This document shows, piece by piece, positions 1 to 5,850 of a stretch of 5,850 bases of DNA. The DNA is from Spirosomataceae bacterium. GTDB taxonomy: Bacteria; Bacteroidota; Bacteroidia; Cytophagales; Spirosomataceae. The position numbers and the translations under genes were made by a program. The stretch is taken from positions 1 to 5,850 of the forward strand of contig JANQUM010000208.1 of assembly GCA_030731175.1 (NCBI GenBank), written 5' to 3'. The notes under the pieces are model-generated. The model searched no databases and was not told the DNA's origin. It saw only the letters and a list, made by a program, of their open reading frames with translations. How positions within the stretch are numbered: the stretch's first letter is position 1; the number at the start of each line of letters is the position of its first letter.

Positions 1-297
1 GTTTAGTTCTTCGCCCCTAATAACAATGTGAACTTCAAAATCCTTCAATTTTGCAACGCCCGCTAATGCATAAACATGATTAGAATACGCACCGCCGAAC
101 GAGAGTAATTTTGAAAAACCTTGCTCTTTTGCTTCCAATAAGTTGTATTTCAGCTTTCGCCATTTATTTCCCGAAAGCAACGGATGTGTCAGGTAGTCTG
201 CCTTCAAATAAACCTTTACTGATTTTTCTTCAAATAGTTCACAATGAAGCTGAATCAGCGGAGTTGGAAGTTGGATTTCGTTAAATAAGTCTAACAT
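1..297 (-). CDS. PLP-dependent ACC deaminase / D-cysteine desulfhydrase family protein (N-terminal part)
   Basis: This is the first 99 codons of a gene whose 3' end lies beyond the left edge. It starts at the ATG complementary to 295-297. The translation begins MLDLFNEIQLPTPLIQL and contains SGNKWRKLKYN (residues 42-52) and SFGGAYSNHVYALA (66-79). In the ACC deaminase / D-cysteine desulfhydrase family (fold type II PLP enzymes) the lysine of the GNK motif carries the PLP Schiff base, here K45, and the SNH segment (72-74) lies near the substrate. Family members are about 300 residues long, so roughly a third is present. The reaction would be deamination or desulfhydration of a small amino acid such as D-cysteine; family members differ in substrate and the visible part cannot decide between them. 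The gene is divergent from rluD with a 32-bp gap. No clear TAnnTTTG box of its own was found upstream. The family call is strong; the exact substrate is unknown. Confidence 0.88.
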   Translation of the reverse strand, partial: MLDLFNEIQLPTPLIQLHCELFEEKSVKVYLKADYLTHPLLSGNKWRKLKYNLLEAKEQGFSKLLSFGGAYSNHVYALAGVAKLKDFEVHIVIRGEELN

Positions 298-303
298 TAG
301 CGT

Positions 304-311
304 TACCTTTG
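304..311 (+). promoter_or_regulatory. Bacteroidota-type -7 promoter box for rluD
   Basis: TACCTTTG matches the Bacteroidota primary-sigma -7 consensus TAnnTTTG at every defined base. It lies in the 32-bp gap between the divergent genes, 18 bases before the rluD ATG, which implies a very short untranslated leader of roughly a dozen bases. A matching -33 TTTG/TTG element is not obvious; the best candidate, TTTCG at 276-280 inside the divergent gene, is weak and slightly far. The leader just before the ATG is A-rich (AAAAAACAAT) with no Shine-Dalgarno, as is usual in this phylum. Confidence 0.6.
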
Positions 312-329
312 CGGCTCAGAAAAAACAAT

Positions 330-1358
330 ATGAACGAAGAAATAGAAAATTTTGACGACGAAGAACTTTACATTCATAAAACAATTGCGGTTGACGAGGG
401 TCAGTCGCCATTGCGAATTGATAAATTCTTGTCAATACATTATAAAAACGCCACCCGTACCCGCATTCAAAACGCCATTTTGACCGATTCGGTGAAGGTT
501 AACGAGCAATCGGTGAAGTCGAGTTATAAAGTAAAACCCGGCGATTCGATTACAATTTCATTATCCGAACCGCCCAAAATGCCTTCCGAAATTATTGCGG
601 AAGATATTCCATTAAATATCGCGTACGAAGACGATACGCTTTTGATTGTGAATAAAACACCCGAAATGGTTGTTCACCCTGGATTCAACAATTATTCGGG
701 CACGCTTGTTCACGCATTGGCCCACCACTTTCAAAACTTGCCCACTTCCCGAAACGGTGAAATGCGGCCGGGGCTTGTTCACAGAATAGATAAGGGAACT
801 TCAGGACTGCTTGTAATTGCAAAAACTGAGTTCGCGATGCAGCATTTAGCAAAGCAGTTTTTTGATCACTCTAGCGAACGCACTTACTACGCTCTGATTT
901 GGGGCGAACCCGAAGCAGATTCAGGAACAATTGATGCAAATATCGGTAGGAGTTTAAAAGATAGAAGAGTTTCTGCTGTTTTTGAGGAGGGTGATTTCGG
1001 CAAGCGAGCCGTTACGCATTATAAAGTCTTAGAACGTTTACGCTACGTATCATTGATAGAATGTAAACTCGAAACTGGACGTACGCACCAAATCAGAGCT
1101 CACATGAAGCACATTGGGCATCCGCTTTTTAACGATACTACATACGGCGGCAACCAGGTTTTGAGAGGAAATATTTTCTCGAAATACAAGCAGTTTGTAG
1201 ATAATTGCTTCGAAATGATTCCCCGACAGGCATTGCACGCAAAATCTCTGGGTGTGGTACATCCGAAAACAAAAGAATGGATGCAATTTGACTCTGAGTT
1301 ACCAGAAGATTTCAAAAACGTTCTGGAAAAATGGAGGGGCTATTTGCAGTATAATTAA
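330..1358 (+). CDS. rluD: RluA-family 23S rRNA pseudouridine synthase, RluD-like
   Basis: A complete 342-residue enzyme that isomerises specific uridines to pseudouridine in large-subunit rRNA; RluD of E. coli acts on helix 69. An S4 RNA-binding domain occupies about residues 26-79 (PLRIDKFLS, then VKVNEQSVKSSYKVKPGD). The RluA catalytic domain follows from about 95 to 325: LLIVNKTPEMVVHPG (104-118), the catalytic motif HRIDKGTSG (151-159) with the nucleophile D154, and GRTHQIRAHMKHIGHPLFND (250-269). Length and domain order are those of RluD rather than of the S4-less RluA. The ATG at 330 is chosen as the start. An in-frame TTG at 309 would add seven residues, but it lies inside the -7 box and would be upstream of the likely transcript start. 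The gene is monocistronic, diverges from the PLP enzyme gene, and ends at a hairpin terminator shared with convergent pdhB. The family is certain; the exact rRNA target is inferred. Confidence 0.93.
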   Translation: MNEEIENFDDEELYIHKTIAVDEGQSPLRIDKFLSIHYKNATRTRIQNAILTDSVKVNEQSVKSSYKVKPGDSITISLSEPPKMPSEIIAEDIPLNIAYEDDTLLIVNKTPEMVVHPGFNNYSGTLVHALAHHFQNLPTSRNGEMRPGLVHRIDKGTSGLLVIAKTEFAMQHLAKQFFDHSSERTYYALIWGEPEADSGTIDANIGRSLKDRRVSAVFEEGDFGKRAVTHYKVLERLRYVSLIECKLETGRTHQIRAHMKHIGHPLFNDTTYGGNQVLRGNIFSKYKQFVDNCFEMIPRQALHAKSLGVVHPKTKEWMQFDSELPEDFKNVLEKWRGYLQYN

Positions 1359-1387
1359 TACGATTTATTTCTTGGAGTACAAAAACG

Positions 1388-1420
1388 AACGGGGTCAACT
1401 ATAATAGTTGCCCCGTTTTG
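1388..1420. terminator. Bidirectional intrinsic terminator between rluD and pdhB
   Basis: The stem pairs AACGGGG (1388-1394) with CCCCGTT (1411-1417). After a single bulged T at 1395 it continues with CAACTA (1396-1401) pairing TAGTTG (1405-1410) around a 3-base loop. On the plus strand the stem runs into TTTTGTT. On the minus strand it is followed, after a few bases, by a run of five T (complement of 1381-1385). It lies 29 bp after the rluD stop and 26 bp after the pdhB stop, so one hairpin can end both convergent transcripts. Confidence 0.8.
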
Positions 1421-1446
1421 TTATTGTGAATTTCAGAAATCAAAAA

Positions 1447-2433
1447 TTACTTCTTTTTGTACAGTACCTCTTTCACTGCTGAAATAGTACGTGCTACGTT
1501 TGGTAATGTAACGTCAATGAGCGTTGGAGCGTAATGCAACGGAATATCCATGTTATTTACTCTAATTACGGGAGCGTCAAGGTAATCAAAGGCGTTCCGT
1601 TGTAGATGGTACGTAATTTCCGATGAAATAGCGGCGAGCGGCCAAGCCTCCTCCACCACAACGCAGCGGTTCGTTTTCTTTACAGATTCCACAACGGTAG
1701 CGTAGTCTATTGGTCTTACGGTACGTAAGTCAATCACTTCTACACTGATTCCTTCTTTTTCAAGTTCTTCCACGGCGGGTAAAACCACTTTGGTGAGCAT
1801 TTTGCCGAAAGTGACAATAGTGACGTCAGAACCCTTTTTTACAACATTCGCAACACCCAAAGGTATCAAATATTCAGACTCAGGTACTTCTTGTTTATCT
1901 CCGTACATTACTTCAGACTCCATGAAAATAGTTGGGTCATTATCTCTGATGGAAGACTTCAACAAGCCCTTAGCTTCGTAAGGCGTAGATGGTACTACAA
2001 CTTTCAAACCAGGCGTATTTGCAAACCAGTTCTCAAAATTCTGTGAGTGTTGGGCACCTAATTGTCCAGCGTTTCCGGTTGGTCCACGAAAAACAATCGG
2101 GCAACTGTATTGACCTGCCGACATTGACATAATCTTTGCCGCCGAATTTATTATTTGATCAATTGCCACCAACGAAAAGTTGAACGTCATGAACTCAATA
2201 ATAGGGCGTGTGCCGTTTATTGCAGCTCCCACCCCAATTCCTGCGAAACCCAATTCGGCAATTGGCGTATCAATGACGCGTTTTGCCCCAAATTCGTCCA
2301 GCATCCCTTGGCTTGCTTTGTAAGCTCCGTTGTATTCAGCAACTTCTTCGCCCATCAAGAAAACCATCGGGTCACGACGCATTTCTTCGGACATTGCTTC
2401 TTGAATGGCATTTCTAAATTGAATTTCTCTCAT
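1447..2433 (-). CDS. pdhB: Pyruvate dehydrogenase E1 component, beta subunit
   Basis: A complete 328-residue E1 beta subunit. With E1 alpha it forms the thiamine-diphosphate-dependent heterotetramer that decarboxylates pyruvate and acetylates the lipoyl group of E2, feeding acetyl-CoA to the TCA cycle in the cytoplasm. The N-terminal pyrimidine-binding domain shows MGEEVAEYNGAYKASQG (27-43), with the acidic pair of GEE (29-30) that contacts the cofactor in this family. It continues with RVIDTPIAELGFAGIGVGAA (52-71), EFMTFNFS (80-87), FRGPTGNAGQLGAQHSQ (115-131; H129 is the conserved active-site-region histidine) and the PGLKVVVPS segment (141-149). The transketolase C-terminal domain follows from about 200 (VEVIDLRTVRPID, 231-243; VEEAWP, 260-265). 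The motifs resemble mitochondrial and alphaproteobacterial PDH more than the 2-oxoisovalerate enzyme, though a branched-chain role is not strictly excluded. No E1 alpha or E2 gene is adjacent. It lies 71 bp downstream of the TolC-like gene on the same strand, so read-through is possible; no clear -7 box was seen in that gap. Confidence 0.93.
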   Translation of the reverse strand: MREIQFRNAIQEAMSEEMRRDPMVFLMGEEVAEYNGAYKASQGMLDEFGAKRVIDTPIAELGFAGIGVGAAINGTRPIIEFMTFNFSLVAIDQIINSAAKIMSMSAGQYSCPIVFRGPTGNAGQLGAQHSQNFENWFANTPGLKVVVPSTPYEAKGLLKSSIRDNDPTIFMESEVMYGDKQEVPESEYLIPLGVANVVKKGSDVTIVTFGKMLTKVVLPAVEELEKEGISVEVIDLRTVRPIDYATVVESVKKTNRCVVVEEAWPLAAISSEITYHLQRNAFDYLDAPVIRVNNMDIPLHYAPTLIDVTLPNVARTISAVKEVLYKKK

Positions 2434-2498
2434 ATTGTATGTATGTGCTTAGAATCTAATATAATGGTAAAATTAAGAACGAAACCGACAATAAAAAA

Positions 2499-2507
2499 CT
2501 ATCATTA
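2499..2507 (-). other. Three different in-frame stop codons in tandem ending the TolC-like gene
   Basis: Read on the minus strand, the gene ends TAA TGA TAG, three consecutive in-frame stops of all three kinds, followed directly by six T. No stem-forming inverted repeat precedes the T run, so this is not called a terminator. The remaining 65 bp to the pdhB start (2434-2498) are AT-rich and hold no full TAnnTTTG match; the nearest is TAATTTTA. Confidence 0.7.
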
Positions 2508-3908
2508 CGGTAAACTGTTCTGTCCGGCCGAATATATTAGTTCCGCAAGTGCTTTTTCGTACTTTGCCTTCAACTCTTCGGCTTTAATTTTTTCGTCAAT
2601 TAACTTGGCTTCCCGCGAGTTTATCAAAAAAAGCGAACTCTCTCCAATCCTAAACTTTTCTTGTTCCGCAGAAAGCAGGAAAGTTTGATTTTTGACCACA
2701 TCTGCCTGCAGTTCAATCAACCCTTTCAAATTGTTGAGTAAATTATAGGAAGCATTTACGTCCGTGACTATTTCTCGGGTCAACTGCCGCTGGTCGTTAG
2801 AAATTTGCAATTGTTTGATTCTGACTTGTTGCAATTTTCCACGTTCTTTTCGTAAATAAAGCGGCATCTCAAAAACGACCCCAATTTTATTATTTGTTCT
2901 TATTACGCCCAGCTCACTCAAATTGTATTTTGGTGTATCAATAAAGTTGTAATTAAAATCGAGTTGTGGCTTGAGCATTTCCCGCTGAAATCGTTCCTGA
3001 ATAACTAATTGTTCGTTTTTCAAGATCAACTTTCTAATCTCAGGGTGATTATTTCTCGCCTGAATAAGTAGCCGCTGCACTTCTGCTTCTTCCACGTATG
3101 GTGATGCAAGGGGCGGCGGGATAACGGTTTCGCTCAATTCAACGGGTTCGTTATTCTTCCCCCAAAGGTAGTTTGATAAATAAAGTGTAGCGTTACGAAA
3201 ATCAACGAGTGAATTTTGGTAATTTAAGATACGAGTTTGTAGCGTAATTTTGGCTTCTACTGAGTCAACACCAGCTTTTTCACCAACTCGAACTTGCTCT
3301 CTTACAAATTGAAACCGGTTTTCAGCAAGATCAAGCCCTTCCTTATTGAAATTTACTACCTGAAATGCGAGGTACCAATTCCAATAATCTTTGGCGGCTG
3401 AAAAAATGATTTTATTTATTAATTTTTGACGTTCAGCAACTGCAATATCCTGATAAATACGAACCTGCATCAACGTATTTCTGCGTTCTTCAATAAGCAA
3501 ACCACGCCCAAGCGGAACCGAAATTCCTGCGTAGGTCGAAATTCCCGACGTGAGTTCGGGATTCAACCGCGAGCCAATATTTTGCTCCCGTCCGGCTTTG
3601 ATGTCAATTCCACCCCAAATCGGAACTTTTAAATCGGCAATCCATTCGTTGTAATAATCCAAACCGTTGATTGATTTTCTGTCGTAGGTTGACATTACTT
3701 TTGGGTCAAATGCCCCTCTCGCCATCATTAATTCAGCTGCTGCGTAGTCAATTTCGAGTTCCGCTAATTTGACAACCGGATGATTTTGAATCACCAAGCC
3801 GTAAAAGTCAAGGTACGTCATATACCGCTCTTGGTCAGCAGTTTGACCTTTGAGTAGCACCACTTTAAATAATAGAAGGCAACTAAGTATCAGTACTTTT
3901 TTGTGCAT
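2505..3908 (-). CDS. TolC-family outer-membrane efflux channel
   Basis: A complete 467-residue outer-membrane factor that would form the trimeric exit duct for the HlyD/ABC pair encoded upstream. A signal peptide is visible: MHKK, a hydrophobic stretch at about 5-19, and likely cleavage around 21-22 before mature QTADQ or TADQ. The mature chain has the two-fold internal repeat of the family. The first half carries VPLGRGLLIEERR (131-143) and VRVGEKAGVDSVEAKITLQ (206-224). The second half carries the corresponding FEMPLYLRKERGKLQQ (346-361) and KFRIGESSLFLINSREAKL (418-436). Long amphipathic helices occupy about 155-250 and 355-460, with beta-rich membrane segments around 85-135 and 315-350. 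Length is typical. Its ATG overlaps the last base of the adaptor gene's TAA (TAATG), which suggests translational coupling. The family is secure; the exported substrate cannot be read from the sequence. Confidence 0.9.
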   Translation of the reverse strand: MHKKVLILSCLLLFKVVLLKGQTADQERYMTYLDFYGLVIQNHPVVKLAELEIDYAAAELMMARGAFDPKVMSTYDRKSINGLDYYNEWIADLKVPIWGGIDIKAGREQNIGSRLNPELTSGISTYAGISVPLGRGLLIEERRNTLMQVRIYQDIAVAERQKLINKIIFSAAKDYWNWYLAFQVVNFNKEGLDLAENRFQFVREQVRVGEKAGVDSVEAKITLQTRILNYQNSLVDFRNATLYLSNYLWGKNNEPVELSETVIPPPLASPYVEEAEVQRLLIQARNNHPEIRKLILKNEQLVIQERFQREMLKPQLDFNYNFIDTPKYNLSELGVIRTNNKIGVVFEMPLYLRKERGKLQQVRIKQLQISNDQRQLTREIVTDVNASYNLLNNLKGLIELQADVVKNQTFLLSAEQEKFRIGESSLFLINSREAKLIDEKIKAEELKAKYEKALAELIYSAGQNSLP

Positions 3909-3910
3909 TA
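3906..3910 (-). other. TAATG stop-start overlap coupling adaptor and channel genes
   Basis: On the minus strand the TAA stop of the HlyD-like gene and the ATG of the TolC-like gene share one A. There is no Shine-Dalgarno sequence before this ATG; the preceding codons are A-rich lysine codons (AAAGCAAAAAAA). Re-initiation by the terminating ribosome is therefore likely, which would keep adaptor and channel in fixed proportion. Confidence 0.65.
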
Positions 3911-5281
3911 TTTTTTTGCTTTTTCGTCTGATTTCCCTTCTTCATAATCTCCGTCTGGATTAGCTTTTAGACTTGGAGGGAAAGCGTTTAATTGTCGCCA
4001 TAATTCGTACCAAACCGGGACGTTCTCTAACATGACCCAACCAAATACACCCGAACCAACACGTAGTTGTTCAGGCCATTCTTCGTCACCAACTTTTGGG
4101 GTTACTAATAGGCGGTATTCGCCATTTTTGCTATCAACAAAATCAATTACTGTAACAGTACCACCAAACGTTCCGACGGCAACCGATGGCCAGCCGGAGA
4201 ATTGTAACGCTGGCCAGCCTTCAAATTCTAATCTTACTTCTCTGCCTTTGCTGATTAATGGTACGTCCATCGCACGTACGTACAATTCAACCGCTACTTG
4301 CGGATTTGTGGGCTGTAAAGTACAGATTGATTCGCCCTGCTTGATGGTTTCACCAATACCCGCTTTCAGTGTTTTGACGACGTAACCAGTTTGCGGAGCC
4401 CTAACGATGTAATATCCTCGACGAACTTCAACGCTTGATTTTTTATTCTTTAGTTTTGAGAGTTCATTTTCTCCGTCGGCGAGTGAAGCTTTAGCGGAAC
4501 CAATATCCGACCGAGCTTTCGCGAGTTTTTCGTTATATTCCGCACTAACGGCGTTAAACTCAATCTGACTATTAATGAGTTCTTGCTTAGAAATGCTCAA
4601 CTTATTTTGCACCGAAAGCAATTTTGTTTGGGTTTCCTGAACTTTAAGTTTTCTGCTCTCTAAATCCTGCAACGAGAAAATTTGCTTTTCGTATTGTGTT
4701 AAACCGCGTTCGTAGCGGTCTTGAGCGATTTTTACTTGCAAATTTTCGTTTACAACGTCAATGCTATCTGATACAACTTTCGTACGGTTCTGACTGATTT
4801 TGTTTTTTGCCTTCGCCAAACTCAATCGCAGATTAGCTTCCAATGCCGAAACCTGATTATTCAGTGCTGCGATTTTTTGACCGTAGCTATCCAAACCATC
4901 ATTTTTGGCGGTAATTTGTTCGTCAAAACGCTCGATGATATTCGGATCAAAGTAATCGTCTTTAATTTCCCGTATTTCCAAAATGGTATCGCCCTTTTGC
5001 ACCAATTGCCCTTCTCTCACAAACCATTCTACAATTTGGCCGTCAATTGTGTTTTGAATAGTTTGCGGCCTGTCTTGCGGTGTGAGTGCGGTTATTGCCC
5101 CTTTCCCGTTGATATTTTGCTGCCACGGAAGAAAAAGTACAACAATGAAAATGATAAAAAAACTGAGCATCCACCGTCGAATAACCCGCGTTGAACGAGG
5201 GTTACTTAGCACAGATGACAAGTAATCATTAAACTCGTTTGTTGTAGCCTTAGAAATGTTATTTTCTGAAATATTGAGCAT
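3908..5281 (-). CDS. HlyD-family periplasmic adaptor (membrane fusion protein)
   Basis: A complete 457-residue adaptor linking an inner-membrane ABC exporter to a TolC-type channel. It has a cytoplasmic N-terminus of about 36 residues (basic just before the membrane: STRVIRR), then one membrane segment at about 37-53 (WMLSFFIIFIVVLFLPW). The first half of a lipoyl/barrel-sandwich domain follows (QNTIDGQIVEWFVREGQLV, 76-94, and KGDTILEI, 96-103). A long predicted coiled-coil hairpin spans about 115-285, with many Lys/Glu/Gln heptads and a turn near 192-206. The second lipoyl half is YIVRAPQTGYVVKTLKAG (291-308) with IKQGESICTLQP (313-324). A beta-barrel domain from about 328 includes the repeated GWP turns in EFEGWPALQFSGWPSVAVG (352-370). 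The tail is highly charged (from about 440). The ATG at 5279-5281 lies 15 bp after the ABC gene's stop. The single N-terminal anchor and long hairpin fit type I secretion or ABC-efflux adaptors rather than RND adaptors, which are usually lipoproteins. Confidence 0.9.
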   Translation of the reverse strand: MLNISENNISKATTNEFNDYLSSVLSNPRSTRVIRRWMLSFFIIFIVVLFLPWQQNINGKGAITALTPQDRPQTIQNTIDGQIVEWFVREGQLVQKGDTILEIREIKDDYFDPNIIERFDEQITAKNDGLDSYGQKIAALNNQVSALEANLRLSLAKAKNKISQNRTKVVSDSIDVVNENLQVKIAQDRYERGLTQYEKQIFSLQDLESRKLKVQETQTKLLSVQNKLSISKQELINSQIEFNAVSAEYNEKLAKARSDIGSAKASLADGENELSKLKNKKSSVEVRRGYYIVRAPQTGYVVKTLKAGIGETIKQGESICTLQPTNPQVAVELYVRAMDVPLISKGREVRLEFEGWPALQFSGWPSVAVGTFGGTVTVIDFVDSKNGEYRLLVTPKVGDEEWPEQLRVGSGVFGWVMLENVPVWYELWRQLNAFPPSLKANPDGDYEEGKSDEKAKK

Positions 5282-5296
5282 TTGAGCTGAGTTTAT

Positions 5297-5850
5297 TTAT
5301 TTCGTGCATTTCGACAAAAAAGGATTTCCTGCCAACGCTTCGTACGTGCCTTCGGCAACTATTCTACCTTCGTCCAAAATAATTACTTTATCGCAAGCTT
5401 TCATTACTGTTGGGTCGTTAGAAACAGTCAAGAGCGTCCACGGTTCAGTTCTGTTTGTGATGAACGATAGAAAATTCTCCATGTATTGTGTGTCAAAATG
5501 CTCATAGCAACTTGAAATCATCAATAGTTTTGGCTTATTTACAATGCACCTTGCAAGCGTAATTTTGGTAATAAAACTTGTAGAAAATCTTCTTCCACCC
5601 GAAATCATCTGAGTGTTTAGCCCGTCTTTCAATTCGGAAATTGGAGTAAGTAAGTTCAATTTTTCAAGCACCCAATATACATCTTCAATCGAGACATTTG
5701 AACGGTTCATTGTAATATTTTCCAATAAAGTTCCGTCGAAAATCCCTTCTGACGAAACGTTCCGTTCGATGGTCTCGTGTAGGTGATCCCGTTCAATATC
5801 ACGGAGCGAAATACCATTAAAAGTGATGCTACCTTTGTACGATGTATAAA
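5297..5850 (-). CDS. ABC exporter nucleotide-binding domain, catalytically degenerate (C-terminal part)
   Basis: The reading frame is open from the right edge to the TAA at 5297-5299, giving the last 183 residues (numbered here from the edge) of an exporter-type ABC ATPase domain. The fold landmarks are clear: KGSITFNGISLRDI (5-18), IFDGTLLENIT (36-46), LARCIVNKP (98-106) and KVIILDEGRIVAEGTYEAL (154-172). The catalytic motifs are all altered. The Q-loop has Ser at 32/33 where VxQ[D/E] is expected. Aligned back from LAR, the signature LSGGQ is FSTSF (88-92). Walker B ends LLMISS (108-113), so both the Mg-binding Asp and the catalytic Glu are Ser. The H-loop His is Asn (VSND, 142-145). The D-loop Asp (D119) is kept. 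Walker A and any transmembrane domain lie beyond the edge. No frameshift or stop is seen, so it is not a simple pseudogene. It is first in the visible operon with the HlyD-like and TolC-like genes, and probably acts as a non-hydrolysing half of a heterodimeric exporter (inference). Confidence 0.85.
   Translation of the reverse strand, partial: YTSYKGSITFNGISLRDIERDHLHETIERNVSSEGIFDGTLLENITMNRSNVSIEDVYWVLEKLNLLTPISELKDGLNTQMISGGRRFSTSFITKITLARCIVNKPKLLMISSCYEHFDTQYMENFLSFITNRTEPWTLLTVSNDPTVMKACDKVIILDEGRIVAEGTYEALAGNPFLSKCTK

Noticed and set aside
309..329. TTG start seven codons upstream of the rluD ATG
   Set aside because: It lies within the TAnnTTTG promoter box and would precede the likely transcript start; the ATG at 330 follows an A-rich leader and begins a normal-length protein.
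1050..1315. Minus-strand open frames inside rluD, and similar antisense frames inside pdhB, the TolC-like and the HlyD-like genes
   Set aside because: They lie wholly or mostly opposite strongly conserved coding sequence and show no recognisable protein motifs.
2490..2515. Terminator after the TolC-like gene (T run at 2493-2498 on the minus strand)
   Set aside because: Only a trivial 4-bp palindrome (TTACCGTAA) precedes the T run; no stable stem can be drawn.
3879..3908. Lipobox (ILSC) at the N-terminus of the TolC-like protein, suggesting a lipoprotein
   Set aside because: The cysteine is at residue 10, in the middle of the hydrophobic core, with only a few hydrophobic residues before it; a normal signal peptidase I site near residues 21-22 fits better.
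5723..5725. TTG as start of a short 142-residue protein
   Set aside because: The frame stays open to the right edge, and the upstream 41 codons encode recognisable ABC-domain sequence (KGSITFNGISL), so this is an internal leucine codon.
1..5850. CRISPR arrays, tRNA/rRNA genes, insertion sequences
   Set aside because: No regularly spaced repeats, cloverleaf-like or rRNA-like sequence, or terminal inverted repeats with a transposase were seen; genes fill nearly all of the window.

Overview
The window looks like chromosomal DNA of a member of the Bacteroidota, most likely the Cytophagales. Three signs support this: a perfect Bacteroidota-type -7 box (TAnnTTTG) just upstream of rluD, A-rich leaders with no Shine-Dalgarno sequence, and the character of the proteins (for example a mitochondrial-like pyruvate dehydrogenase E1 beta). 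The base composition is moderately AT-rich. The placement rests on reading alone; no database search was run.

Layout from left to right. (1) Positions 1-297, minus strand: the N-terminal third of a PLP-dependent enzyme of the ACC deaminase / D-cysteine desulfhydrase family, running off the left edge. (2) A 32-bp divergent gap holding the -7 box, then rluD (23S rRNA pseudouridine synthase) on the plus strand, 330-1358. (3) An 88-bp convergent gap containing a hairpin terminator that can work in both directions. (4) pdhB, pyruvate dehydrogenase E1 beta, minus strand, 1447-2433. (5) A compact minus-strand export operon, transcribed leftward from beyond the right edge: an ABC-transporter nucleotide-binding domain (partial, 5297 to the edge), an HlyD-family adaptor (3908-5281) and a TolC-family outer-membrane channel (2505-3908). 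The adaptor and channel genes overlap by one base (TAATG), and 15 bp separate the ABC gene from the adaptor. There is no gene-free stretch above 300 bases.

The three export genes would form a tripartite ABC-HlyD-TolC machine moving a substrate from the cytoplasm across both membranes (type I secretion or efflux). The main surprise is the ABC domain. Its reading frame is intact and its fold landmarks are clear, but every catalytic motif visible in the window is replaced: Q-loop Gln by Ser, the LSGGQ signature by FSTSF, Walker B Asp-Glu by Ser-Ser, and the H-loop His by Asn. It reads as a pseudo-ATPase subunit. If the system is powered by ATP, an active partner subunit should exist, probably encoded just upstream (right of the window). 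The Walker A motif lies just outside the window and could not be inspected. The remaining genes are ordinary housekeeping functions.
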